Source of the DNA: Opitutia bacterium
GTDB lineage: Bacteria; Verrucomicrobiota; Verrucomicrobiia; Opitutales; Opitutaceae
Direction of reading: 5' to 3'
DNA: 64,000 nucleotides
NCBI GenBank assembly: GCA_016187945.1
Contig: JACPIT010000005.1
Location: 744,001-808,000, forward strand
The translations under genes and the position numbers were made by a program. The notes under the pieces were generated by a model, which was not told the DNA's origin, searched no databases, and saw nothing but the letters and a program-made list of their open reading frames with translations. Positions 50,067-59,220 of this stretch are shown piece by piece; the first letter of the stretch is position 1, and each line of letters opens with the position of its first letter.

Positions 50067-52144
50067 GGCTGACGCGTGAGCACGACGGCGGCGTGGCGCT
50101 CGATCGGCGGCGTCGGGAGGCGCAGCGTGCCGCCGGGGTGCTCGATCTTCGTGGCGGGGGCGGGCGTGCCTTTCGCGGTGTCCCACCACGTCGCGCTCCA
50201 CGTGCCGGCGGGGACGTCGTCGATCGCGAGCGTGCCGCTCGCGGGAGCGTCGGGGGTGAGCGAGAGGAGATTCGCGCGGTGCCGCAGCCAGAGGGCAATG
50301 AAGCGGTCGCCGCGGCGGCCGAGGGCGGCGAGCGCGGGGATCGTCGTGCCGAGATCGGTTTCGGCGACGTGCACCCAGTCGGTCGCGCCGGTGTTTTCGA
50401 AGGCGATGGCGTGCGCGCCGGCTTTGATCGGGACGGCGAGCGTGGCGGGGAAAGTGTCGCTGTGCCGCCACGACGCTTCGGCGGCGGTGGCGCCGTCGAC
50501 GGTGACGCGGAGCGCGCCGCCGTTTTCCGCGACGCCGGCGATGGTGAGGCGGAGCGTCGTGTCGCGCGGGAGCGTCGCGTGAAACACGCCGCGGCTCGGG
50601 AAGCCGTCCTTCGCTTCGGAGGCGGGCGTGACGAAGACGGCGGGCCAATCGCCGAGTTCGAGCGGTTCGCGGCCGTCGAGCGGCAACGTGAATTCCCTCG
50701 CGGGGCGGCGCTGCCAACGCTGCGTGCCGGTGAGCTTGAGCGGCACTTGCGCGGCGCACTCGACGCGGGCGGAGAAGGGTTGGAGGTCGCGGTGGCGCGA
50801 CCAGCCGGAGAGCGCGACGAAGCGGTGCGCGGCGCCGATCTCGGCGAGGTGGCCGTTGGCGCGGAACTTCCCGCCTTCCCAGAGTTGCGCGGGCAACTCG
50901 CCGACGCCCATGAGGCTGGCCCAGATGGCGGGCGGCTCGGCGAGGCCGGCTTTTTTCACGGCGTCGGTGAGGCCGAGGTGATCGTCGCCGAACTCGCCGT
51001 AGAAAACCGGCCGCGTGTCGCCGTCGCGGCGCGGCGCGAACGTGCGCGCGCCGGCGAGAAGGTTCGCGCTGTAGAGGTGGGGCTGGAGGAAATCCATCGA
51101 CGCGTAGATGGGGCTGCGCAGGTCTTCGGTGCTGGTCGTGATCGGGTGTACGTAGACGTCGACGGAGCGGATGAATTTCGCCAGGTCGTCGTGCCACTGC
51201 GCGACGGCGGCTTCGTTGCGGTCGAGCCGCAGCGCGTCGACCCAGTGGACTTCGTTGAAGAGTTCCCACGCGAAGATGGCTGGCGACCAGCCCCAGCGCG
51301 CGACGATGTAGCGGTATTTCAGCGCGGTGAGCAGGCGCGCGGTGGGATCGGTGAAAAAGTCGGAGGGCGATTTGAGAAATCCGCCGGGGTGAGCGGCGTT
51401 CCATGGATTGTCTGCCCAATTGGGATTCACGGTCGTGCTGAACTGGCCGTGATGTTGGAGCACGAGCTGGAGATAAACGCCGTGCTCTTCGGCGGCGGCG
51501 AGCAGGTCGTCCCAGCGGGCGGCGACGATCGGGCTGATGCCGCCGGGCGGCACGGGCGCGCCGTCCTCGGGGCGAATCCAGTCGAGATTCGTGCCGCCCC
51601 AGTGAACCATCCAGACGCGCATCCAGTTCAGGTTGGCGGTGGCGAAGGCAGCGATCGTGGAGCGATAGTAGTCGACGATGTCGGGGTCGATCGCCCAGGC
51701 GACGTTGGCGCCGAACGGCACGAACGCGCGGCCATCGGCGCGCGCGAAACCGCCGGGGCGGCGCGGATCGAGGCCGACGGGCGGCAGGCGCGGGCGGGTT
51801 TTGTTTTCGACGGTGGAATCGGAATGCGGCGCGGTGGCGAGCGGCGTGGCGGGTTGGCCGCGGGAGCTTTCGAGGATGTGGCCGAGACGATAGGCGCCGA
51901 CCTCATCGGGGCGCGCGTGCACGGCGTAGATTTGCCGGCCGACGTAGAATGCGGGCAACAGGAGCGTGCGGCCGGACGGCGTGACGACCTCGGCCCAGAG
52001 TTCGCGCGCGAAGGGATTGGCGATCGCCGCGGTCGGGGGCACGGTGAACTCGAAGCGGACGGGCGCGGCGCGGAGCAGCGAGCACAGGCAGAGCGTGACG
52101 AACAGCGCGGGTCGCCAGCCGAGCGAAAGCGAGCGGAGCTTCAT
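50063..52144 (-). CDS. Secreted GH5-like glycoside hydrolase with C-terminal beta domains
   Basis: The 693-aa protein has a signal peptide (ALFVTLCLCSLLRA) and an N-terminal DUF5060-like beta domain (VRFEFTVPPTAAIANPFARE). The TIM barrel has MRVWMVHWGG near 177, FAWELFNEVHW near 283 with the acid/base Glu, and VFYGEFGDDH near 365 with the probable nucleophile Glu. The last ~220 residues form beta domains. It is a plausible endo-mannanase or related hemicellulase, as other genes in the locus act on mannosides; substrate is inferred. Confidence 0.8.
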   Translation of the reverse strand: MKLRSLSLGWRPALFVTLCLCSLLRAAPVRFEFTVPPTAAIANPFARELWAEVVTPSGRTLLLPAFYVGRQIYAVHARPDEVGAYRLGHILESSRGQPATPLATAPHSDSTVENKTRPRLPPVGLDPRRPGGFARADGRAFVPFGANVAWAIDPDIVDYYRSTIAAFATANLNWMRVWMVHWGGTNLDWIRPEDGAPVPPGGISPIVAARWDDLLAAAEEHGVYLQLVLQHHGQFSTTVNPNWADNPWNAAHPGGFLKSPSDFFTDPTARLLTALKYRYIVARWGWSPAIFAWELFNEVHWVDALRLDRNEAAVAQWHDDLAKFIRSVDVYVHPITTSTEDLRSPIYASMDFLQPHLYSANLLAGARTFAPRRDGDTRPVFYGEFGDDHLGLTDAVKKAGLAEPPAIWASLMGVGELPAQLWEGGKFRANGHLAEIGAAHRFVALSGWSRHRDLQPFSARVECAAQVPLKLTGTQRWQRRPAREFTLPLDGREPLELGDWPAVFVTPASEAKDGFPSRGVFHATLPRDTTLRLTIAGVAENGGALRVTVDGATAAEASWRHSDTFPATLAVPIKAGAHAIAFENTGATDWVHVAETDLGTTIPALAALGRRGDRFIALWLRHRANLLSLTPDAPASGTLAIDDVPAGTWSATWWDTAKGTPAPATKIEHPGGTLRLPTPPIERHAAVVLTRQP

Positions 52145-52253
52145 GGGGTCGAAGGCCGATTATCGCACACGACGGCGGTGCGCGAGAATGAGTTTGGTTG
52201 GACGGAAATTGAGAGGCTTCGCGCGGCAGAGGGCGCGGAGGAGAAAACAGGTT

Positions 52254-52318
52254 TACACGAAGGAAGCGAAGATCGCGAAGGCCGGCGCCTTCTTCGCTTC
52301 CTTTGCTTCCTTCGTGTA
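52254..52318. repeat. Long hairpin of ACGAAGGAAGCGAAG type
   Basis: Left arm TACACGAAGGAAGCGAAGAT and right arm complementary to TTGCTTCCTTCGTGTA make an imperfect ~28-bp inverted repeat around GGCCGGCGCC. It lies in the gap 52,145-52,707, which carries no gene. Confidence 0.7.
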
Positions 52319-52510
52319 GAACTCTCTGATTCCGGGAAAATCTCGACGACGGAAAACACCGATCATCCGATGATCTTGCTCTTTTCTGCGGGTAGGGCGC
52401 ACCGAGCTGCCGAGGCAAAAACGCTCATCGCGATTCCGTCCTCCCGGTGCGGCGCCAGCTCAGGGCGATCGATATTTCACCGAGGCAGCGGAGGCCGGTG
52501 CGGCGAACCC

Positions 52511-52582
52511 TGTAGCGGCGGTCTATGGACGCCGAACAAGCGCGGCATCGCGTTCGCCCGGCGGTCATCGACCGCCGCTACA
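52511..52582. repeat. REP-like element with 13-bp inverted termini
   Basis: TGTAGCGGCGGTC at the left end and its exact reverse complement GACCGCCGCTACA at the right end enclose ~46 nt. It is a distinct family from the GGCCGG types. Confidence 0.8.
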
Positions 52583-52616
52583 GTGGGACCGAGACCCGCG
52601 AGGTGCGGAAAAGAAA

Positions 52617-52644
52617 AAGGCGCCGGAATTTCTTCCGGCGCCTT
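52617..52644. terminator. Terminator of the TonB receptor gene
   Basis: A perfect 12-bp stem AAGGCGCCGGAA / TTCCGGCGCCTT with TTTC loop and an A-tract on the plus-strand left side (T-tract for the minus strand) lies 63 nt beyond the receptor stop. Confidence 0.85.
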
Positions 52645-52707
52645 CTGCAACCTGGATCCCGCGCGCCAACCCCAATCGGAGCGCGGGACTCTGTATGAAC
52701 GAGAACC

Positions 52708-55700
52708 TTAGAACGTGAAGGTGTTCGTGATCTGCCAGATCATGCCTTCCTGGATGCGGGAGAGGGCCACGGTGCCGTCGGGCTGGAGATTGACGGGCAC
52801 GAGGTGGGCGCTCTCGCCGACATTGCGGAGATTGAGCTGCACGCGCCAGTGAACCTTGGGCGAGAGCTTGCGGCCGTAGCCGACCCAGAGGTCGAAGTGG
52901 TCATCGGTCGGGCCGTAGAGCGGCTGGTCGATGTCGAGGACATCCTTCGTCGCGTTGTATTTGTAGCCGAGGATGCGCTTGTCTTCCCAGCGGTAGGCGA
53001 GGCCGGTGTTCACGTCCTTGAGCCAGCCTTCTTTGAAGTTGTAGTTCGTGACGGCGTTGAAGCGCCACGGAGCGACTTCGGGAACCTGGCTGCCGATCTG
53101 CGCCTGGAGGACGGCGTAGGGGGCGAGGATGTTATCGGCCCAGACCTTGCGAAGGGTGTCGCCGCCCCAGAGGCGGATGAGGCCTGCGTCGCCGGCGAGG
53201 AACTTGGTGTAGGTGTCGATCCAAGTCTGAATCGTCGGGCTGATGGCGTCGCGCGTGGCCTTCGTCTTGGAGAAGTTGACGGCGACGGACCAGTTCTTGG
53301 TCGGCTGGGCGGTGATCTCGTATTCGACGCCCTTCGAGGTGGTGTCGACGGAGGCGACGGGGCCGGAGCCGAAGCTCTTGAGGCGGCCGGCGTAGGCGGG
53401 CTGCAGGCCGAGGTTGGCGGCACCGTTGCCACCGACGCCGTAGGTGGGCACCGAGGCGTAGCGTTGATCGTTGGTGGTCGCGGCGTGCATGGCGGCGACG
53501 TTGAGGCCGAGGCCGTATTCGTCGGCGAAGGTCTGCGTGAGCGGGAAGTTTTTGAAGTAGTCGTTCACGATCGCCTGAATGCGGACGGGGTCGCCGCCTT
53601 CGATGCCGTTCCAGGGCCAGCCCCAGTTGCCCTGGCGGAGCTGCGGGTTGGCGATGCCATCGAGCGCGGCGAGCGCGTGGCTGGCGCCCCAGTAGGGCAG
53701 CGCCCAGGCGTAGTAGAGATTGCCGGAGAAGCCCGCGCTGTCCGCTTGGAGCGTGGCGTTCTTCATCTTGGTCTCATACTTCGTGATCTTGAAGGTCAGG
53801 CGATCGTCGAGGGTGCTGATGACGACGCCGTAGTCCTTGGTCTCGGCCTGGGGATTATCGATCGCGTTGCCGAAGATGTCGCCGCGCGGGGCGTCGGCTT
53901 TGAAGTTCTCGGACTTGTTGGCGAAGACGCTGAGATTCGAACCATACGGCAGCTTGGCGCGGATGCCGCGCGGGGTGTGGAGGACGACGCCCCAGCTCTT
54001 GCTCTCGCCGGCGACGTCTTTGAGGTCCGGCGTGGATTTGCTGTAGTCGGTGCTGGAGACGTCGTTGGTGAGCTTGATGCCTTGGCGGTTCTCGTTGGTG
54101 ACCTCGTCGCGACGCCAGCCGAAGGTGGGAACGAGCGTGCCGTCCCAGAGGTAGGCCTGCCAGATGAACGCTTTCGATTCGATGACGTTCTTGGCGTATT
54201 GGGCGCTGGAGTAGAGCAGCGCGCGGTCGGCGGGATTGTCGTAGTTGAGAACCTTGTAGGTGCCGGACTTCCAGCCGACGTAGTTGGAGGCGACGTCGCC
54301 TTGCGTGCCGGTGATGACGGCGGGATTGCCGTTGGCGTCGTAGTCGATGTAGGTGCCGGGAGCGGCCGGATCGACGCTGGAGTTCCAGTGGCTGTCGAAG
54401 TAGCGCAGCGTGAGGTTGCCGTTCGGGTCGATGACCGTGTTCACCGGGCTGAGGCCGGCGCCGGAGGCGCTGGAGCGGCTCAGCAGGGACGGACTGAGAT
54501 AGGAGATCCAATCATACTGGCGCTCGCCGGAGGTGATGCTGGCGTTGAGGCTGTTGGCGGTGTTGAAGGCAGGATCGGAGGCCCAGCGGGAGAAGCTGCG
54601 CTGGTCGGTTTCCTTGGTGTCCTTCGACCAGAGGCCGGTGAAGACATGGCGACCGAGCAGTTTGCTGATCCAGGATTTGCCGAGGTAATCCTCGGCATTG
54701 ATGTCGGCGAAGGCGGTGAGGCGCTTGGCGTCGCGGTCGATGTAGTTCTCGGAGTTGCCGTATTGGCCGGAGTTGCCGACGTAGGCGCGGCCGACGTTCG
54801 GGTTCACGCTGCCGTCCATGCGGTGCGTGTTGATGTCGACGCCGATGATGTATTGGTCGCCGTTGAGGAAGGCGAGCTGGCCGTCCTGGTATTCCTGGCG
54901 GTCGTAGACGAACTCGAAGCCGAGGCGTTCGTTGAGGAAGGTCTGGGAAATCGCGATGTTGGCGGCGTTCCAGTCCTGCCACTCGCGCTTGTTGTTTCCG
55001 TCGATGAGATTGTTGTAGAAATCGAAGATCGACGAGTCGGAGAGGGAGACGTTGGAGTAGTATTTGCCACCGGGGACAGCGACGCGGGCGTAGTTGTTGT
55101 AGGTGGTGATGGCCCAGAGCTTGGCGAATTCGAGACCGCCGATGGGGGTGGTCTTGCTGCCGGCGCCGATCGGAGTGCCGTTGGCCTTCGGCGTCATGCT
55201 GTAGAGCAGGCCGGTGCCGTCGTAGAACGAGGCGAGATTCGGGTTACCCATGCGGCCGAATCCGCCTTCGCGGAACCACGGATACATGGCGGAGGTGCCG
55301 AGATAGTTGTTGCCCCACTGGTCCCACGTCGTGAGCGGGTTCAGCGTGAGCTTGTTCGGGTTGGCGACGCCGTTCGCCGAGCCGGTCTTGAACCAGGGCG
55401 TGATGCCGTCGATGGGCGGCAGCGAGCGCGGACGGTTGGCGTTGACGTTGCCGTTCTCGAAGTTGGCGCGGATCGTCGTGTGCGAGCCGTCGCCGAAGAG
55501 CTTCGGCTCATAGCGCATGGCGGCGAAGAGGCGCTTGTCGTGGTTGAACGCGGGCTTCTGCTGATACTTCGTCTCGTCGTCGAGGAGGGCGACGCGGAAC
55601 GCTAGGACGTTCTTCTTGGCGACGTAGTTGAAGTCGCCGGAGGTGCGGAACGAGCCGAAGCGGCCGATGCGATTCTCGATCTTGTTCTGCGTTTTGAACG

Positions 55701-56298
55701 TCGCGGTGTTGATGCTCGTGTTGATGATACCGGCCGGGCTGCCGACGCCGAAGAGGATCGAGTTCGGGCCGCGCTGGAGATCGACGCGATCGACGATGTA
55801 GCCGTCCCACGGGATTTCCGTCAGGAAGTAATCGCGAGTGTTGTCGGCGGCATCGAGACCGCGGACACGGGTGTTGTTGCTCGGACGGAGAAGATTGCCG
55901 ACCTCGTTGTAGGTCGACGCGCCACCGGCCGCGGAGAAGTTGCCGCGCACGCCGGCGACTTCGGTGTTGGTCGTGTAGACGAGCAGATCCTGCTGGTTCT
56001 TGGAACCGGTGTCCTGCAGGAACTGCGACGTCACGACGCTGATGGCCGACGCGACGTCCTTCAGCTCGGTGCGCACGCGGGTGCCGGCGAGGGTGCTGTT
56101 GGCCGTGTAGCCAACGTCCTCGTCAGCGGTAACGACGAACGGGGAGAGCACGAGCGTCTCCTCGGATTTGGCGTCGCCCGTGGGGGGCGTCGCGGCGGGC
56201 GGTGTGCTCTGCGCTTGGGCAGAATGCACTGCCGCGATAGTCAGTGCGGACGTGAGCCAAAGCGCACGCAGCCGCAAAGGATGGCGGGTCATGATCAT
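52708..56298 (-). CDS. TonB-dependent outer-membrane receptor
   Basis: I choose the Met at 56298 (or two codons on), which begins the signal peptide RHPLRLRALWLTSALTIAA ending VHSAQA; a Met 45 codons upstream would give an odd leader. The ~1196-aa receptor has VLSPFVVTADEDVGYTA at the mature N-terminus, a plug domain (DVASAISVVTSQFLQDTG, GLDAADNTRDYF, RGPNSILFGVGSPAGIINT) and a long beta-barrel ending in Phe (WQITNTFTF). No SusD-like partner is adjacent, as usual in this group. In this locus it probably imports manno-oligosaccharides. Confidence 0.93.
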   Translation of the reverse strand: MIMTRHPLRLRALWLTSALTIAAVHSAQAQSTPPAATPPTGDAKSEETLVLSPFVVTADEDVGYTANSTLAGTRVRTELKDVASAISVVTSQFLQDTGSKNQQDLLVYTTNTEVAGVRGNFSAAGGASTYNEVGNLLRPSNNTRVRGLDAADNTRDYFLTEIPWDGYIVDRVDLQRGPNSILFGVGSPAGIINTSINTATFKTQNKIENRIGRFGSFRTSGDFNYVAKKNVLAFRVALLDDETKYQQKPAFNHDKRLFAAMRYEPKLFGDGSHTTIRANFENGNVNANRPRSLPPIDGITPWFKTGSANGVANPNKLTLNPLTTWDQWGNNYLGTSAMYPWFREGGFGRMGNPNLASFYDGTGLLYSMTPKANGTPIGAGSKTTPIGGLEFAKLWAITTYNNYARVAVPGGKYYSNVSLSDSSIFDFYNNLIDGNNKREWQDWNAANIAISQTFLNERLGFEFVYDRQEYQDGQLAFLNGDQYIIGVDINTHRMDGSVNPNVGRAYVGNSGQYGNSENYIDRDAKRLTAFADINAEDYLGKSWISKLLGRHVFTGLWSKDTKETDQRSFSRWASDPAFNTANSLNASITSGERQYDWISYLSPSLLSRSSASGAGLSPVNTVIDPNGNLTLRYFDSHWNSSVDPAAPGTYIDYDANGNPAVITGTQGDVASNYVGWKSGTYKVLNYDNPADRALLYSSAQYAKNVIESKAFIWQAYLWDGTLVPTFGWRRDEVTNENRQGIKLTNDVSSTDYSKSTPDLKDVAGESKSWGVVLHTPRGIRAKLPYGSNLSVFANKSENFKADAPRGDIFGNAIDNPQAETKDYGVVISTLDDRLTFKITKYETKMKNATLQADSAGFSGNLYYAWALPYWGASHALAALDGIANPQLRQGNWGWPWNGIEGGDPVRIQAIVNDYFKNFPLTQTFADEYGLGLNVAAMHAATTNDQRYASVPTYGVGGNGAANLGLQPAYAGRLKSFGSGPVASVDTTSKGVEYEITAQPTKNWSVAVNFSKTKATRDAISPTIQTWIDTYTKFLAGDAGLIRLWGGDTLRKVWADNILAPYAVLQAQIGSQVPEVAPWRFNAVTNYNFKEGWLKDVNTGLAYRWEDKRILGYKYNATKDVLDIDQPLYGPTDDHFDLWVGYGRKLSPKVHWRVQLNLRNVGESAHLVPVNLQPDGTVALSRIQEGMIWQITNTFTF

Positions 56299-56504
56299 CG
56301 GGGTTTGAGGGGTGGTAGGAGTTGGGGGCGCACGTGTTGAAGGTGCGACTGCGCCGCTCCCCGAAGACGGGAATGCGCGCAGCATCGTGACTATACCTTC
56401 CTCGGTGCGCGGGGTGAATGAGTTCACTTGCACCGGAATTGAGTCTTATTGCCGTCCTGATTTAACGCTATCCTCACTCTGAGGCGCCAATCAGGGCCCC
56501 AGAC

Positions 56505-57704
56505 TCATTGAATTCTCTTTGCTTCCGTTTTCCGGCGAAATTCACCCGGCGAATCGCCGGTCAGGCGCTTGAAGACGACGCACATATACTCGACGTGTTC
56601 AAAGCCAGCGAGTTCGGCGATGCGCTTGAGCGGGAAGTCGGTTTCCATCAGGAGCTGCCGGATCTTCTGCACCTGCACCCGGCGAATCTCCGCCTGCGGC
56701 GAGCGGCCGAGGTGGCGCCGGAATTTTTTCTCGAGCTGGCTGCGCGAGGCGTGGGCGTGCTTCACGACCTCCTCGACGGTCAGGCCTTGCGTGGCGCGCT
56801 CGCGGATGATGCTGAGCGCGGCGGCGACGTTGCGGTCGTCGATCGCGAGCACGTCGCTCGACGGACGCGTGACGACGCCGAGCGGCTCGATGCGCTCGTC
56901 GAGATCGGCGAAGCGCTCGCCCGCGAGCATCGCGGCGAGAATTTCGGCGGCGCGGTAGCCGGACTGAAACGCGTTCGGCGCCACGCTGCTGAGCGGCGGG
57001 TAGGCGAGCTCGCAGCGGATCGGGTCGTTGTTCGAGCCGACGACCGCGATTTCCTCGGGCACGAGCATGCCGTGCGCGTGCGCGGCGGTGAGGATTTGCT
57101 GCGCGCGCAGGTCGAAGCACGCCATGACGCCGCACGGCTTCGGCAGACGGCGCAACCAGTCGGACAAGCCCGAGATTTGCTCGATGTCCCACGCGGGCGT
57201 GACGTCGCCGGGATAGTTCACGTCGTAGACGTGGCACTCGCGACCGGCGAGTTGCAGCGCCTCCATGAACCCATCGCGCCGCTCGCACGACCAGCCGTCA
57301 TTCGAAAAGCCCGTGTAGCCGAAATGCTGGAAGCCGCGCTCGAGAAAATGCTCCGCTGCGAGGTGGCCGATCGCGACATTGTCCGGGCGGATCTTGGGCA
57401 CGCCCGGAAAGCGCGGCATATCGTTCAGGTCGACAAGCGGGATGCGTTGCTTGCGGCAGGTTTCGACGAGGCCCGGCGTCGTGTGGCGGCTGATGACGCC
57501 GTCCCACTGTTTGCTCTCGAGCCAGCGCGGATCGATCTCGGCGCGCGCCTGATCGTCGTGGAACGCCGTCCAAATCTGGTGCGTGCGCTCGTAGTGCACG
57601 ACGCCGCGCAGCATCGCCATGCTCTCCTCGAAGCGCGTCAGAAAAACCAGAAGGACTTGCGGCCTCACGCCCGGGACGCTGGGAAGCGCCCCGCGGGGAG
57701 GCAA
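56505..57704 (-). CDS. XylR-type regulator (LacI-like sensor + AraC HTH)
   Basis: The 399-aa protein has a periplasmic-binding-protein-like sugar sensor (about 15-280; VLLVFLTRFEESM, DNVAIGHLAAEHFLERGF, IAVVGSNNDPIRCELAYPPLSSV). A C-terminal AraC helix-turn-helix pair follows (LTVEEVVKHAHASRSQLEKK and PLKRIAELAGFEHVEYMC). This is the XylR layout. It lies between the transporters and the receptor, all in one direction, so it likely controls the locus in response to a sugar. The 200-nt gap to the receptor start should hold its target promoter. Confidence 0.9.
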   Translation of the reverse strand: MPPRGALPSVPGVRPQVLLVFLTRFEESMAMLRGVVHYERTHQIWTAFHDDQARAEIDPRWLESKQWDGVISRHTTPGLVETCRKQRIPLVDLNDMPRFPGVPKIRPDNVAIGHLAAEHFLERGFQHFGYTGFSNDGWSCERRDGFMEALQLAGRECHVYDVNYPGDVTPAWDIEQISGLSDWLRRLPKPCGVMACFDLRAQQILTAAHAHGMLVPEEIAVVGSNNDPIRCELAYPPLSSVAPNAFQSGYRAAEILAAMLAGERFADLDERIEPLGVVTRPSSDVLAIDDRNVAAALSIIRERATQGLTVEEVVKHAHASRSQLEKKFRRHLGRSPQAEIRRVQVQKIRQLLMETDFPLKRIAELAGFEHVEYMCVVFKRLTGDSPGEFRRKTEAKRIQ

Positions 57705-57759
57705 GTGCGCAGGCGCCCGTAGGACAAGGCGTGCGCGCGCATTCCGATAAACTGCGCGC

Positions 57760-59205
57760 TCAAGCCGCGGGCGCGATCTCGCCGCGCCGCGCGCGTAATT
57801 CCGTCTCGATCTCCGCGACGCGTTGGTCGCTCAGTGGGTAGAAGCACACGACGGCGAGCGCCACGACGCCGAGGGCGGCGGGGATGAGGCTCATCAACAG
57901 CACCATGCTGTGCAGCACCCCGGGCGATTGCGCGACGTTCGGCGCGAAACCCGTGGCCGTCAGCATCGCACCGGCGCCGAGTCCGCACACGGCCCAGGAG
58001 AATTTCTGGGTCATGGTCGACGCCGAGAACACCAGCCCGGTGGCGCGGCGGCCGTTTTTCCACTCCGAGTAGTCGGCCGTGTCGGCATACATCGCCCACA
58101 GCAGCACCGCAAGCGGACCGCCCGCGACGGCGCTGAGAAACTGAAACAGGAAAATCGGCCCCACCGCGGTCGGCGGCAGCCAGTAATAAACGGCGTTGCA
58201 CGCCACCGAGGCGGCGAGCAGCGCGATGAACGCCGCCTTCTTGCCCACGCGCGCCGCGAACCAGCCGACGCACAGCACGCCGACGATCGAGCCCGCGTCG
58301 CCCGTCACGCCGAATGCCGCCCACAGATCCTTGAACTCGTAGAGATGCGGCGCGCTTTGCCACGGGAGCTGCACCGTCTGCGCGCCGACGTAGTATTTCA
58401 GGTAGTGCGCCGTGATCGTGAGGCGCGTCGAGATGAACAGGATGAACGTGAGCGTCGTCCCCGTGAGCACGAGCCACGGCCCGTTGCGGAACAAGTCCGC
58501 GAGGTCGTGCTTGATCGAAGTCTTCTGCGCGGGCGGCGGCGCGACGCGTTCGCGGGTGCCGAGGAACGTCACCAGAAAAAATCCCACCGCGACCGCCGCG
58601 ACGATCGCGAACGCCAGGCTCCAGCCGCGCTGCGGGTTCGCGCCGCCGTCGCCGAACGCGTCGACCATGTAGGGCAGCGTCATCTTGATCACCAGCCCCG
58701 CGCCGAAGGCGAAGACGAACTTGATCGACGACACCCGCGTGCGTTCGACGGGATCGGGCGTGATTACGCCGAGCAGCGCGGTGTAGGGAATGTTCACCGC
58801 GGTGTAGAGCATCATCATGAAGTTGTAGGTGAGATACGCCCACACGAGTTTGCCCGTCGTGCCGAAGCTCGGCGTCGTGAACAGCAGCACGCCACAGATA
58901 CCGAAGGGCACGCAGCCCCACAAAATCCATGGGCGGAACTTGCCCCAGCGCGTTTGCGTGCGGTCGGCGACGATGCCCATCAGCGGATCGTTCACGCCGT
59001 CCCAGATGCGCGTGAGCATGAACATCAGGCCCGCCGCGGCCGCGGTGATGCCGAAGACGTCGGTGTAGAACAGCAGCAGGAAATTGCTGAACGACGCCCA
59101 GAACAGGCACGAGGCGAAGTCGCCGGTGCCGTAGGCGAGCTTCTCGCGCAGCGAGAGTTTGCCGAACGCGGAGGACGGAGCGGCGGTCGTGGCGGCGGTC
59201 GTCAT
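57760..59205 (-). CDS. GPH-family sugar:cation symporter (MFS)
   Basis: A 481-aa MFS transporter of the glycoside-pentoside-hexuronide type, with about 12 helices. The family feature LREKLAYGTGDFASCLFW at residues ~15-32 and DPLMGIVADRTQTRWGKFRPW near 73 are typical of MelB/XynB-like proteins. It should carry an oligosaccharide with Na+ or H+ across the inner membrane. It lies 15 nt downstream of a second GPH gene with little similarity, suggesting two different sugars or a paired function. Confidence 0.9.
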   Translation of the reverse strand: MTTAATTAAPSSAFGKLSLREKLAYGTGDFASCLFWASFSNFLLLFYTDVFGITAAAAGLMFMLTRIWDGVNDPLMGIVADRTQTRWGKFRPWILWGCVPFGICGVLLFTTPSFGTTGKLVWAYLTYNFMMMLYTAVNIPYTALLGVITPDPVERTRVSSIKFVFAFGAGLVIKMTLPYMVDAFGDGGANPQRGWSLAFAIVAAVAVGFFLVTFLGTRERVAPPPAQKTSIKHDLADLFRNGPWLVLTGTTLTFILFISTRLTITAHYLKYYVGAQTVQLPWQSAPHLYEFKDLWAAFGVTGDAGSIVGVLCVGWFAARVGKKAAFIALLAASVACNAVYYWLPPTAVGPIFLFQFLSAVAGGPLAVLLWAMYADTADYSEWKNGRRATGLVFSASTMTQKFSWAVCGLGAGAMLTATGFAPNVAQSPGVLHSMVLLMSLIPAALGVVALAVVCFYPLSDQRVAEIETELRARRGEIAPAA

Positions 59206-59220
59206 GGCGAAAAGGGAAAC

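Noticed and set aside
49337-52711. 1124-codon open frame on the plus strand opposite the GH5-like and SGNH genes
   Set aside because: It is antisense to well-supported genes in high-GC DNA and reads as Arg/Glu/Val-rich sequence with no family motifs; it is a codon-bias artefact.
52804-55605. 933-codon frame opposite the TonB receptor gene
   Set aside because: It mirrors the receptor codons and its Val/Gly/Glu-rich product has no recognisable domains.
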